Shown in pieces: positions 1 to 8,479 of a DNA stretch of 20,664 nucleotides. The DNA is from a virus, in IMG/VR virus record IMGVR_UViG_3300006923_000162, positions 1 through 20,664 of that record; one strand, given 5' to 3'. The translations under genes were made by a program, and so were the position numbers. The first letter of the stretch is position 1, and every line of letters starts with the position of its first letter. The notes under the pieces are model-generated. The model was not told the DNA's origin and did not search any database. It was given only the letters and a program-made list of their open reading frames with translations.

Positions 1-2195
1 CCAAGAATTGCAAAGTCATCTGTGTTTACATCCAAAGCCGTAATACTTGAGGTTGTCCCTGCTGTAACAATTTGCACTCCGTAACCTAGAGCATTTGTGT
101 TTTCAAAATATCCCAAGAAACCAGAAGATTGTCCTTTCTCTACATGCAATGCTCTTGTTGGTGTTGCTCCAATTCCAACATCATCTGCAAAATAAGCTCC
201 TCCTGTGCTGTCTACATAAAAGAGTTCAGTAAGAGCATTATCTTTGGCCACAAAGTATTTAGCTGAATATCCTGATTGTCCTACCACGTTCACTCCGTTG
301 TTTACGTCTTCTGCTTCGATATTAAATTGGCCTGCAATGTCTACAGGCGCACTTTCTGAAAGATAGAGTTTATTTGTTGCTTTATCGTAGTTTAGGTTAG
401 CTTCTGAGTTTTCTTTTGAAGTAGTTGAGCTGTCATAGAATGTTATGTCCCCATCATTGAATCCTGCACGAGAAGCGCTTTGAATATCCGCCCATTTGAT
501 CTTCTTGTGATCTCCTGCTGAGACATCTTCGTATACAAAGTGATCTGTTGCAAAGTCTATTCCTGTGAACTCTGCAAGACCTCCTACATCAAGACTAATG
601 TCATTCCCTGTAAGCTGGACACCGTCTGAAGCTGTGTATAGAGTGCTGTTCCATTTCACCCATGCTGTACCGTTGTATACATAGAAAGTGTTTACGTCTT
701 CCACCCATGTAGCACCTCCTTCTGTGTTGTCGCTTACATTAAAAGCAATAAAGAAGTTAGTTCCGTCATATTCAACAATATCATTATCTGCTACACCTAA
801 GATTACACCGAAGTTAATGTTTGCGCTTGCTATGTCTGAAAGGATGTATCGGTCTCCGAGTGTTGGTGAAGCTCCTGGATCTGTTGTTCCGTCTGTTTGT
901 ATTTCAATGACAGATTCTTGCCAGTCAATCCCTGTTTCTAGTGCGTGAATCTTATCGTATAGAGCATTCTTTGTAGGCACAGTAAGATCACCATCCCATG
1001 AAGAGCTGTATGCCTCGTCAGAGGTTGTTATTGTTCCTGTGGTAATGATGTTGTCATCATCAAAACTAAATGTACCTGTGCTTGATTTTAGGGCAAAGTC
1101 TGCACCATCAAGGGTAATGTCTTTCTCTACACCTCCGTCATCTACTCTGAAGATAATATCTCTGTCTTCTCCTGTGTTTTCAAGAACAAGAGCATCATCA
1201 CTTCCATCATATTTGATGTGTCCATACTGGGAATTACCCATTCGGATAGTTTGATCATTGAAAGGTATTCTAAGACCAAGAGCTTCTACGTTCTTGTTTA
1301 CAACAAATGTAGTAGCACCTCCTGAAAGAGTAAGAAGCACGGCGCTTTCTGCTGGGTCAAAGTAAAGTCGTCCGTCTCCGTCATCTCCAAGCTTAATCTC
1401 TGTAGTATCTGTAAAGTTTAGATCACCATCCCACGTCATACCTGTTGTGCCTCCAAATGCTCCAGCATTATTGTATTGCATCTGAGTGTCTGAGCCTCCT
1501 GGTGTTCCGCCTCCTGAACCTGACCCAAGCTCATATTTACCGTCTGAGTTCTGTGTAAGACCTGAGTAATCAACATCATCAAGTTCTACAAGGGAAACTG
1601 TCTTTGAGGCAATATTTTTAGAAATAAACTGCTCAATGTTTGGTTTGTCCTTCAAATCATCATAGCTAATCTTCTTTGATTTAATTGTTTTTACAACTTC
1701 TTTAATTACCTCTGTACTTTCTGCGTCTTTTCCGTCTTTTCCGTCAATTCCATCTTTACCGTCTTTTCCGTCAATTCCGTCAGCTCCATCTTTTCCATTC
1801 AATCCATCTTTACCATCAATTCCATCAACTCCGTCTTCTCCTTTTTCTCCTTTGATTCCAGTGTCTCCCTTTTCACCCTTGTCTCCTTTATCTCCCTTTT
1901 TCCCCTCAACTACTGCAATGTTTTTAGCAAGTGCGCCAATAGCTTCTACAATACCGTCATTGCTTTCTTTGTTTTGTACATCTACCTTTACCACTTTTTC
2001 TTTTTTGAGTTCTTCTGCAATATCTCTCTGCGCCTCTAAAGACTTATCCGCAACCTCTATCTGCTGTTCTATAAGCGAACCGTTATCTGTGCTTTGTTCA
2101 AGGATAGCTTCGTTTGTAGCATTAATAGCATCTGAATTTTTATCAGTGCTTTCAATGAGGTTCTCTATAAGGTTGTTTGTGTCTTCGTTTGGCAT
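1..2195 (-). CDS. Collagen-like tail fibre, 3' end beyond the window
   Basis: This open frame starts at the ATG at 2195 and runs off the left edge without a stop, giving at least 731 residues. Residues 1-97 look helical and coiled-coil-like. Residues 98-157 are 20 uninterrupted Gly-X-Y triplets, expected to form a collagen-type triple helix. Next come a glycine-rich linker and beta-type repeats, then a stretch of about 90 residues around the motif WQESVIEIQTD that resembles the DUF2793 domain of phage fibres. Near the edge lies VGIGATPTRALHVE, which resembles the VGIGT-type repeats found close to the C-terminal chaperone of trimeric fibres, so a peptidase S74-type chaperone may lie outside the window (inference). 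It follows the 1049-aa gene with two bases between stop and start. There is no Shine-Dalgarno site. The role is inferred to be host recognition; the receptor is unknown. Confidence 0.85.
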   Translation of the reverse strand, partial: MPNEDTNNLIENLIESTDKNSDAINATNEAILEQSTDNGSLIEQQIEVADKSLEAQRDIAEELKKEKVVKVDVQNKESNDGIVEAIGALAKNIAVVEGKKGDKGDKGEKGDTGIKGEKGEDGVDGIDGKDGLNGKDGADGIDGKDGKDGIDGKDGKDAESTEVIKEVVKTIKSKKISYDDLKDKPNIEQFISKNIASKTVSLVELDDVDYSGLTQNSDGKYELGSGSGGGTPGGSDTQMQYNNAGAFGGTTGMTWDGDLNFTDTTEIKLGDDGDGRLYFDPAESAVLLTLSGGATTFVVNKNVEALGLRIPFNDQTIRMGNSQYGHIKYDGSDDALVLENTGEDRDIIFRVDDGGVEKDITLDGADFALKSSTGTFSFDDDNIITTGTITTSDEAYSSSWDGDLTVPTKNALYDKIHALETGIDWQESVIEIQTDGTTDPGASPTLGDRYILSDIASANINFGVILGVADNDIVEYDGTNFFIAFNVSDNTEGGATWVEDVNTFYVYNGTAWVKWNSTLYTASDGVQLTGNDISLDVGGLAEFTGIDFATDHFVYEDVSAGDHKKIKWADIQSASRAGFNDGDITFYDSSTTSKENSEANLNYDKATNKLYLSESAPVDIAGQFNIEAEDVNNGVNVVGQSGYSAKYFVAKDNALTELFYVDSTGGAYFADDVGIGATPTRALHVEKGQSSGFLGYFENTNALGYGVQIVTAGTTSSITALDVNTDDFAIL
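1725..1904 (-). repeat. Collagen-like Gly-X-Y coding repeat
   Basis: Twenty glycine triplets in frame encode residues 98-157 of the fibre. The first half is rich in GDK/GEK and the second half in GKD/GID. The last two blocks, at 1725-1778, are a 27-nt tandem unit (GIDGKDGKD) with 25 of 27 bases identical. By hand count 16 of the 20 glycine codons are GGA, 3 GGT and 1 GGG. Such a tract can change length by slippage or recombination. Confidence 0.9.
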
Positions 2196-2197
2196 GT

Positions 2198-5100
2198 TTA
2201 TTTATCTTTAGTTAAGACGGCTGATCCAAAGGCCGCTAGTCCTGTAACCCCTGCGCCGACTGTGAGGGGGTTTATTCCTATCTTTCCAAAGGCATCTACA
2301 GGGTTATTTGCGTAATCTTTTGTGATTGGCACTTCCATCCAGTCTACTCCGTTTTCGTCTGTTACTCGTTTACCTTCAAAGCGTTTTAGGTATTTCTGTA
2401 GGTCTTTTTCGTAGAAGCGGTAGATAGGGTTTGAGGTGTCTACCTTGCCTGAGATGTCGAATTGTTCTGCGTCAATATCTTTATATACTCGATTAGCTGG
2501 AATCTCCTTATAACCCAAATCCTCCGATAAATAATTTGCCTTCGGGAAGACCTTATCTTTTGGAGCTGCTTTGAATTTCCCATTATCGCCAACCTCAACA
2601 ATAATCCACCTACTTGTATTATCTCTGGTAATTTGCTCTCCAATAATAAGATCATCTATACTAGCCTGTCGTGTTCCTGATTGCCAAGATGAATCAATCC
2701 CTAACCCCTCAACCTTCATGGCTGTCTCACCTGTAGGGAATTGTAGTTTTGTTTTACCGTCTTGTGAGGCTTTTTTGATTTCTTCTCGTACCATTCGGAA
2801 GTGGGCTGTAGGGTTGTTGTATTGAGAGAGTTTTGTTTTTCCTGTTTTGCCAAAAGGTTGAAATACATCTGATTGCATTGTAGATATGCTGCCATCAGGC
2901 CATTTTACTGTAACACCATTAACAGATGGTGTTGTTGCCACAACCTCAACAACATCTCCTCTAAAAGGAACATTTTCTTCCTTAGTTACATACCTCAGTT
3001 TATCCCCCTTATTGTAACTAATTACTTCACTCTCCAACCTACCTTTTTGATACAAATCACTCTGCACCTCAATAACACGCCTTGTTTTATCGTCTGCCAT
3101 GTCTTCTATTCGTGTGTGACCGAAGTAGTTATCTGTTTGATCACTGAAATGAACGTCACCTGCTGATGTTTTAATAGGACTTTCGTAAATGTTTTCATCA
3201 TAGTTAGCGATGTTCCCTCTTACGTCATCAGGTAGTGCAACATTCTCAAACTGATAGCTTGATGAGTCCCTACCTGCTACTTTCAAAGGCAACAACTCCC
3301 CTCGTACTTTCGCTGCAAATTCAGCCACATTAACTGTCTTTCCCTCCTTTTCAAGAAGTTCTCGTATTAGTTCTCTTTCTACTTGTTTTAGGTCTCCTGA
3401 GTTAGTTAAATCAGAGATAAACTGCTTTGATACTGTTGTTTTACCTTCAAGCTTTTGGAGTATTTTAGTAGTTAGTTCTGTATCGTTTTTAAATGGTGTT
3501 AGAGATATGAACCCTGCTTCACTTGACTTTTTCGGTAATGTACGGTTAGATTTAGGTATGTCAATATTACTTGGAGCATTATTTGTCCTATTCTTAGGAT
3601 TTGTGGGTAATAGATTTTTCCCACCAGTAGTAGATGGATTTTTTGCTTGGCTTTTCGGTATACGCGATTGAGGTAATTTTTCTACAGACTGGAACATCTT
3701 TTTAACAGCTCTGCTTGGGCTGTTAAGGTATTTATAGAACTCCTTAATTCCTGCACCAAATGCCCCCTTAGCAACAAGGGTTGGATTTACTGTTGCAATT
3801 CCAGCCACCACCTCTGATCCTGTGAAAATATCCGTGTAGTCTATAAGCCCCTTATTATTCCTTCGAGCCTCTCTCAAAGCGGCTTTTATAACATCCCTCT
3901 CAATTGTCTTAAGTGCTTTGTACTGATTTTTTAATGCTTGATAACTTGCGCCTGTAATACCTGTAATACCAGCGTCAAGTGATTTTCTTACATTATTAAC
4001 CACCAAGGCATCGATGGCTGCTCTTGAGGCATTGTCGTATGATGGATTTCTATAAAAGGCTTCTAGCGACTTGTTATATTGCTTAACTACATCTTGAGCA
4101 ACTTCTGATCCTAGTTCACCTATACCTCGCAATCTTTCCTGCAAATCCTCTGCATACTTAATAGCATTTGGGTTAGTTAGTGCTAGAGACTGACTATTAA
4201 CAACCTCGTCCAACTCATCTGCCACTTTCGATATATTTATCGACAACCCTTCTTCTCCAGCTTCTTTTGCTAGAGAGTCATACTTATGAAAAATAGTTCC
4301 TTTTGTTTGCTCTAACCCCTCTGAAAGCTCCTGAAGTGATTGTGGGTTTCTGCCTACTGAAACATCCCCTAGGTCATCGACAAATTTAAGATCAGCCTTG
4401 TTATCTGAGATTGTCTTGGTTGCAGTTATAACATCATCTTTGTATTGTGCCACCTTAGCAGGAGTTGCTCTACTTGGCAGGTGTGGTTTAACTCCACTTT
4501 CAAATCTTTTAACAATATTTTTTTCTATATCACCCTCTATTTTGTTTGCAAGCGTTTCTTTAGCTGTGCCCACAACTTCCTTTGTTTTTTCCCCAACCAA
4601 AGAAGAGACCCTCTTGAATTGTTTTGTTTGAGCAAATGGCTCACCTATTACTAATGCAGCCTCTACTGGGTCTTCAATACCAAAAGAAGCAATATCAGAG
4701 GTTATTTGTCCTGCTGTTTTTCTTTCTGATTCCTTTCCTATAATATCCTCAATACCTTTTCTGCTGTCTACGAGACCTCTTAGAGAGCTTACGAGAGCTG
4801 TTGTATCTTCGCCCCTTTTTCTTTTATCTGCAATTTCTTTAACTATCCTACTTTCTGTTTGTTTGTTTCGAGTCTCAACATCTCTGAGCTGTCCTTTAGA
4901 AAGCTGTGTACCAATAAAACTACCGATGCCTTTAAGGATTCCTTTTGCGCCTCCTTGGACCGTTTCATCAACACCCTGTTTTGCCGCACGTAATGTTCCC
5001 AGTTTATCAGGAGATGTTGCTACTGTTCTAGCTATGTCTACTCCAGCACCAAGTATTTCACCTCCAGTCTTAGCCACTCCTATAGGACCTACTGGTGACT

Positions 5101-5347
5101 CCATAAATCTACCAAAACTAGAAGGGATATTCCCAAATGTTCTTGCAACATTACCTGGGATTGTCTTTACTCCTCCCTTTTTAGCTGGAAATGGTACTTT
5201 TGTACCTCGTATCTCTCTTTCAGGTTTTGTCACAGGCTTTGCCCCCATAGCCTGCAATTCAGCCAAAGTTAAACCACCCTGCCTTGAGACTGGTTTTGCT
5301 CCCATTGCTTTTAATTCTTCAAGTGTATAGCCTTTTCCTGCTGGCAT
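2198..5347 (-). CDS. 1049-aa multidomain internal (ejection-type) virion protein
   Basis: The N-terminus carries two copies of a short motif, TLEELKAMGAKPV (residues 8-20) and TLAELQAMGAKPV (27-39). Residues 60-150 are glycine- and hydrophobic-rich. Residues 240-550 are predominantly helical, and 560-605 is a basic, Pro/Asn/Ser-rich linker. From about 690 the sequence resembles a C-terminal domain of large phage polyvalent or ejected proteins: YFGHTRIEDM (741-750), RVIEVQSDLYQKGR (757-770), AHFRMVREEIKKA (848-860) and FYEKDLQKYLKRF (978-990). A beta-rich, SH3/KOW-like segment (about 778-830) sits between these blocks. The C-terminus has a short hydrophobic segment (1025-1045). The position after nozzle and fibre, beside another large helical protein, suits a protein packaged in the head and injected with DNA. 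The start has no Shine-Dalgarno site. The enzymatic activity of the C-terminal domain is unknown to me. Confidence 0.7.
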   Translation of the reverse strand: MPAGKGYTLEELKAMGAKPVSRQGGLTLAELQAMGAKPVTKPEREIRGTKVPFPAKKGGVKTIPGNVARTFGNIPSSFGRFMESPVGPIGVAKTGGEILGAGVDIARTVATSPDKLGTLRAAKQGVDETVQGGAKGILKGIGSFIGTQLSKGQLRDVETRNKQTESRIVKEIADKRKRGEDTTALVSSLRGLVDSRKGIEDIIGKESERKTAGQITSDIASFGIEDPVEAALVIGEPFAQTKQFKRVSSLVGEKTKEVVGTAKETLANKIEGDIEKNIVKRFESGVKPHLPSRATPAKVAQYKDDVITATKTISDNKADLKFVDDLGDVSVGRNPQSLQELSEGLEQTKGTIFHKYDSLAKEAGEEGLSINISKVADELDEVVNSQSLALTNPNAIKYAEDLQERLRGIGELGSEVAQDVVKQYNKSLEAFYRNPSYDNASRAAIDALVVNNVRKSLDAGITGITGASYQALKNQYKALKTIERDVIKAALREARRNNKGLIDYTDIFTGSEVVAGIATVNPTLVAKGAFGAGIKEFYKYLNSPSRAVKKMFQSVEKLPQSRIPKSQAKNPSTTGGKNLLPTNPKNRTNNAPSNIDIPKSNRTLPKKSSEAGFISLTPFKNDTELTTKILQKLEGKTTVSKQFISDLTNSGDLKQVERELIRELLEKEGKTVNVAEFAAKVRGELLPLKVAGRDSSSYQFENVALPDDVRGNIANYDENIYESPIKTSAGDVHFSDQTDNYFGHTRIEDMADDKTRRVIEVQSDLYQKGRLESEVISYNKGDKLRYVTKEENVPFRGDVVEVVATTPSVNGVTVKWPDGSISTMQSDVFQPFGKTGKTKLSQYNNPTAHFRMVREEIKKASQDGKTKLQFPTGETAMKVEGLGIDSSWQSGTRQASIDDLIIGEQITRDNTSRWIIVEVGDNGKFKAAPKDKVFPKANYLSEDLGYKEIPANRVYKDIDAEQFDISGKVDTSNPIYRFYEKDLQKYLKRFEGKRVTDENGVDWMEVPITKDYANNPVDAFGKIGINPLTVGAGVTGLAAFGSAVLTKDK

Positions 5348-5349
5348 AG

Positions 5350-6909
5350 TTATTTTTGTAAGTAATATCTTCCATCGTCACCTAATACATAAGTATCGTT
5401 CCCTACTTGGTAGGTTTCCGATTCCGATTCCGAGCCACCCGTTCCTTCGATTCCTGCAGCTGTAACCCCCTCTGGTAGAGCTTTTTGAATCCTACCGAAT
5501 AGATTAAAGACCCTAGTAAGCTCGTCCCCCATTTGGGTTGGTGTTAGTGTTGCTGCATCAAGTGTTGTTCCTGATGCTGTCATCATTCTTACGTCAGCCT
5601 CTGACATTTGAGGGCCAAAGAATTTCTTAACATCTGGGTTTGTATTAAGAGTCAAAAGGTTGGTCTTTAAGGTTTGTGTGAGAGTATCAAGTTGATTCCA
5701 TTTAGATGAACCCACAAAGTAGCCTGCTGTTTTATCCCACACACCCTTACCAGAAGCACTTGCCAAATCTTGAGCATCTGTAGCCGTCTTTTTAAGAAAA
5801 TCAAGGTGTAGCTTTTGTTCTGGAATAGGTATACCTCCTGTAGTCACCCCTTCTGCAACTGCCTTAGCTTGTTTTATGGCCAAATCAGCTTGCTGTATTG
5901 CATATGTAAGACCAAACTGCCTTTTGTCTTCTTCGAATTTCTCTTTGGCTAGTTTTGTGTCTGAGTTAATCTTGTCAATTTCTGCCTGTGTTTTACCTCT
6001 CGACAATAATTCTCCTTCTCGTTCGAATTCTGCTGCTGCCTGAGCCGAAAGTGCTGAGTCGTATGCTGAAGTTAGCTCATCTTTTGTAATTCCATACCTC
6101 TTTGTAAATAAACCTAACTCTTGAGAACTCAGCTTGTCTGGGCTAAACCCTTGTAAAATAAGATTCTTTGCTGCTTTTGAGGCATTAGCAATCTTTCTTT
6201 CTTCTTTCTCTGATTCTCTCGCTTTCCTTGCTTCAAACCCACCCAAAAGAGCGGCTCTTTTTGCCGCAGCTTCCTCAGCCGCAGCTGTATTAGCCCCACG
6301 CATGAGAGCTGAAACAATAGCTAGCCTTTCTTGTTCAATTAAATCTTCAGATTCTTTATTTAAGTCCTCCACAGATCTTGCCCTAGCCTCCCCGAAGTCT
6401 GAACCTAAAAGCCCACGTCTTCCTGACATGGCTGTATCAGACCCCAGCCTACCACGACCTCTAACCATCTCCCTCTGGAGTTTATCCGCAAATATTTTAT
6501 TTGTTGCGTCTATTTCCGCTTGTATTTCCGCTAGCTTTCTCTGTCTAATTTCTTCATCACTTACAGGTTGAGTTATTGACTTTAGGTATGCGTCATAATC
6601 ACGGTCTAGATCTGTAGGCTGCGAAATATCTTCGGGCATCACAAGCCCTAAATCACCAGTTGTTGGTTCTGGTGTTGATTCTGGGATAGCTTGCCCTGTA
6701 ACTGGATCGAGTCCTGCTGCTTGTCGAGCTGCTCTAATTTCTTGAGGTGTTCGTGCTACACCGTCATTTAAATTTACTTGTGGTGTTGGTTCAGCTTGTG
6801 CTGGATTCTCATCAAGAAATCCTTGTAGCTCAAGGTCGTCTGGGTTTGTGAAACCTAGATCAGATAGTCCCTTTAAAGCTCTGTTTCTGTCTTGTGTTGA
6901 TATTGCCAT
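5350..6909 (-). CDS. 519-aa Ala-rich coiled-coil virion protein, probably internal
   Basis: No enzyme motif is visible. Residues 1-110 are acidic and proline-containing. Residues about 115-250 form long charged and alanine-rich helices likely to be coiled coil, interrupted by a Gly/Arg segment with a near-repeat, GRGRLGSD and GRRGLLGSD (about 151-170). That kind of segment occurs in internal virion proteins of short-tailed phages (from memory). The middle is rich in Lys, Glu and Ala. The C-terminus ends in a small aromatic segment (SETYQVGNDTYVLGDDGRYY). The stop lies two bases before the ATG of the 1049-aa gene, so the two are probably expressed together. The role as an ejection or core protein is inferred from composition and position. 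The start has no Shine-Dalgarno site. Confidence 0.65.
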   Translation of the reverse strand: MAISTQDRNRALKGLSDLGFTNPDDLELQGFLDENPAQAEPTPQVNLNDGVARTPQEIRAARQAAGLDPVTGQAIPESTPEPTTGDLGLVMPEDISQPTDLDRDYDAYLKSITQPVSDEEIRQRKLAEIQAEIDATNKIFADKLQREMVRGRGRLGSDTAMSGRRGLLGSDFGEARARSVEDLNKESEDLIEQERLAIVSALMRGANTAAAEEAAAKRAALLGGFEARKARESEKEERKIANASKAAKNLILQGFSPDKLSSQELGLFTKRYGITKDELTSAYDSALSAQAAAEFEREGELLSRGKTQAEIDKINSDTKLAKEKFEEDKRQFGLTYAIQQADLAIKQAKAVAEGVTTGGIPIPEQKLHLDFLKKTATDAQDLASASGKGVWDKTAGYFVGSSKWNQLDTLTQTLKTNLLTLNTNPDVKKFFGPQMSEADVRMMTASGTTLDAATLTPTQMGDELTRVFNLFGRIQKALPEGVTAAGIEGTGGSESESETYQVGNDTYVLGDDGRYYLQK

Positions 6910-6913
6910 GATT

Positions 6914-8416
6914 CTATGAGTTATCGTGCTTTAGTAGTAGCTGGGTAGCAGAAAGAGCTTGTCCTATCTTTACTGACTGTGATCCTGCTGACGTAGAAAC
7001 TGATCCTGATGTATCTGATAGAAAATACTGAGATCCTGCTGTAAGCCCTGACGTTGTTGCAACACCCGTAACTGACACCTCTCCTGTAGAGGACGCTGAA
7101 ATAGCCTCTTGAGCGATACCAATAAAATTATTTGCCCTAAAATTATTGCTAGATGCGTCCGATTGATATATCTCGCCTGCTGTGTTATTTATTTCAAACA
7201 CTTCAAACTCCAACTCTCCATTGTTAGCTGACCAAGAAGAACCGCTATCAGTTGACTTGTTTGTTCCTGTACTTGCATCATTGTCCCTGTCAATATAAAC
7301 ATCTGAGTTTCCATCTGTAAGTCTTGCAACAAGATGATAGTCAGTTGATGCTGACACAGAAACGGGAGTATCAAATGTAAATGTTATGTATGTAGGTGAT
7401 GTTGTAAGAGAGGCTGACACATCCTTTGAATCTAGATCAGAACCTGTTGGTTTACCAGCAGAATCCGCTCTTAAAGAGACTCTAACTGGCCTGCTCGCAG
7501 AACCTGACAACAGCGACAGTTTAATCTTAACTGAGCTAATTGTGATTGCACCAGATGATGTTGTGAATTTTTGTGACATCCACTGAGAAGATGTTAGGTT
7601 TTCGGAATTACTTCCTGCGTCATTACTAGCTAAAGAATATTCAACACCATCCCCTATCACAACTGCATCGTACTGGCTTATATTTTCTCCCGCTGTGAGG
7701 GTTACTTCACTTGAATCTGGGAGAATGGACTCATCTAGTTTTCCTGTTGACTTTGTCCTAACAACGACAGAATTTCCTGTTTCTGCTGTGTCGTCATTTG
7801 TGACAAACTTATTACTTGAACTTGGCGTTCCTGATGTTCCTGCCATAGCATCATTCTCGTCTGATGTAGGCACTCTTGGATCATTGTCTCCCACTGCAAT
7901 AGGATTAGAAGCAGAAGCTGGTGCTACTGACATCTTTGTAATTCCTTTTGTTGTTGTTGAAGAATCTGCCCCACCTGCGATAGCCACGTCATCAACGTAT
8001 TTCTTTGTCGCTATATCCTCGTCATTTGAGAGTGTTGGATCACCGTCATATTTAAGTGGAGTAGCTGAATCAAAATCGGTTGTCCCGTCCAATAGGTCGT
8101 TTATCTGCTTAATGTGAGCAAAGTTAGTGATTGTTACTGTTGCTCCTACCCTGTGTTTTCGTGCTACACCTGATGTTTCTACACCTTGTCGTGTAACTGT
8201 TTTAATAGCTGTAAGTGATGTACCAGAAAGAGTACAAGCAATGTGTTCCTTGCTTGAGCTATCTCCATCAATAGTGAAAAAGTATCTCCCTGATGGAAGG
8301 GCTACTGAGTCATCATCTGTAGCTGATTGTAATGTTGCTGTTGTGTCGCCGACAGCTAATGCTGTTGCTAACTGTGTTTCAAAGTCTGCGACTACTGTTC
8401 CTAATAATTGAGCCAT
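6914..8416 (-). CDS. Tail fibre or appendage protein with jelly-roll-like domain
   Basis: This 500-aa protein is rich in Ser, Thr, Gly and Ala and almost free of cysteine, typical of phage fibres. Residues 1-110 look like a virion-attachment region ending in IKQINDLL. The common fibre motif ATKKYVDDVA lies near residue 140. Residues about 275-410 (SQWMSQKFTTSSGAITISSV onward, with TDYHLVARL) resemble the choice-of-anchor or carbohydrate-binding beta-sandwich repeats seen in secreted and phage adhesins. The C-terminal 80 residues are a repetitive beta segment. It lies four bases before the 519-aa gene and has a candidate promoter just upstream. The GGGGAG at about -17 is too distant for a normal Shine-Dalgarno site. 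Host-surface binding is inferred. Confidence 0.75.
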   Translation of the reverse strand: MAQLLGTVVADFETQLATALAVGDTTATLQSATDDDSVALPSGRYFFTIDGDSSSKEHIACTLSGTSLTAIKTVTRQGVETSGVARKHRVGATVTITNFAHIKQINDLLDGTTDFDSATPLKYDGDPTLSNDEDIATKKYVDDVAIAGGADSSTTTKGITKMSVAPASASNPIAVGDNDPRVPTSDENDAMAGTSGTPSSSNKFVTNDDTAETGNSVVVRTKSTGKLDESILPDSSEVTLTAGENISQYDAVVIGDGVEYSLASNDAGSNSENLTSSQWMSQKFTTSSGAITISSVKIKLSLLSGSASRPVRVSLRADSAGKPTGSDLDSKDVSASLTTSPTYITFTFDTPVSVSASTDYHLVARLTDGNSDVYIDRDNDASTGTNKSTDSGSSWSANNGELEFEVFEINNTAGEIYQSDASSNNFRANNFIGIAQEAISASSTGEVSVTGVATTSGLTAGSQYFLSDTSGSVSTSAGSQSVKIGQALSATQLLLKHDNS

Positions 8417-8449
8417 TTTTTATTTAATGCGCTCCCCGAATTACTTTTA

Positions 8450-8478
8450 ATTTTACCACATTTTCACCCTGTCGTCAT
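8450..8478 (-). promoter_or_regulatory. Candidate promoter for the 500-aa fibre gene
   Basis: On the minus strand ATGACG (8473-8478) and TAAAAT (8450-8455) are 17 bases apart, and TGG directly before the -10 gives an extended -10 element. It lies between the nozzle stop and the fibre start, and the predicted transcript would start about 25-30 bases before the ATG. The same TGG-TAAAAT form recurs upstream of the parB-like gene. Confidence 0.45.
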
Positions 8479-8479
8479 T

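Noticed and set aside
1725-1904. Periodic repeat that could look like a CRISPR or satellite array
   Set aside because: The period is in frame and encodes Gly-X-Y; there are no constant repeats with unique spacers.
4863-5330. Long plus-strand open frame (155 codons) and other plus-strand frames such as 6134-6571, 7695-8117, 11638-12234 and 1852-2211
   Set aside because: They lie opposite clear minus-strand genes, have low-complexity Ser/Leu/Pro-rich translations and no context; they are shadows.
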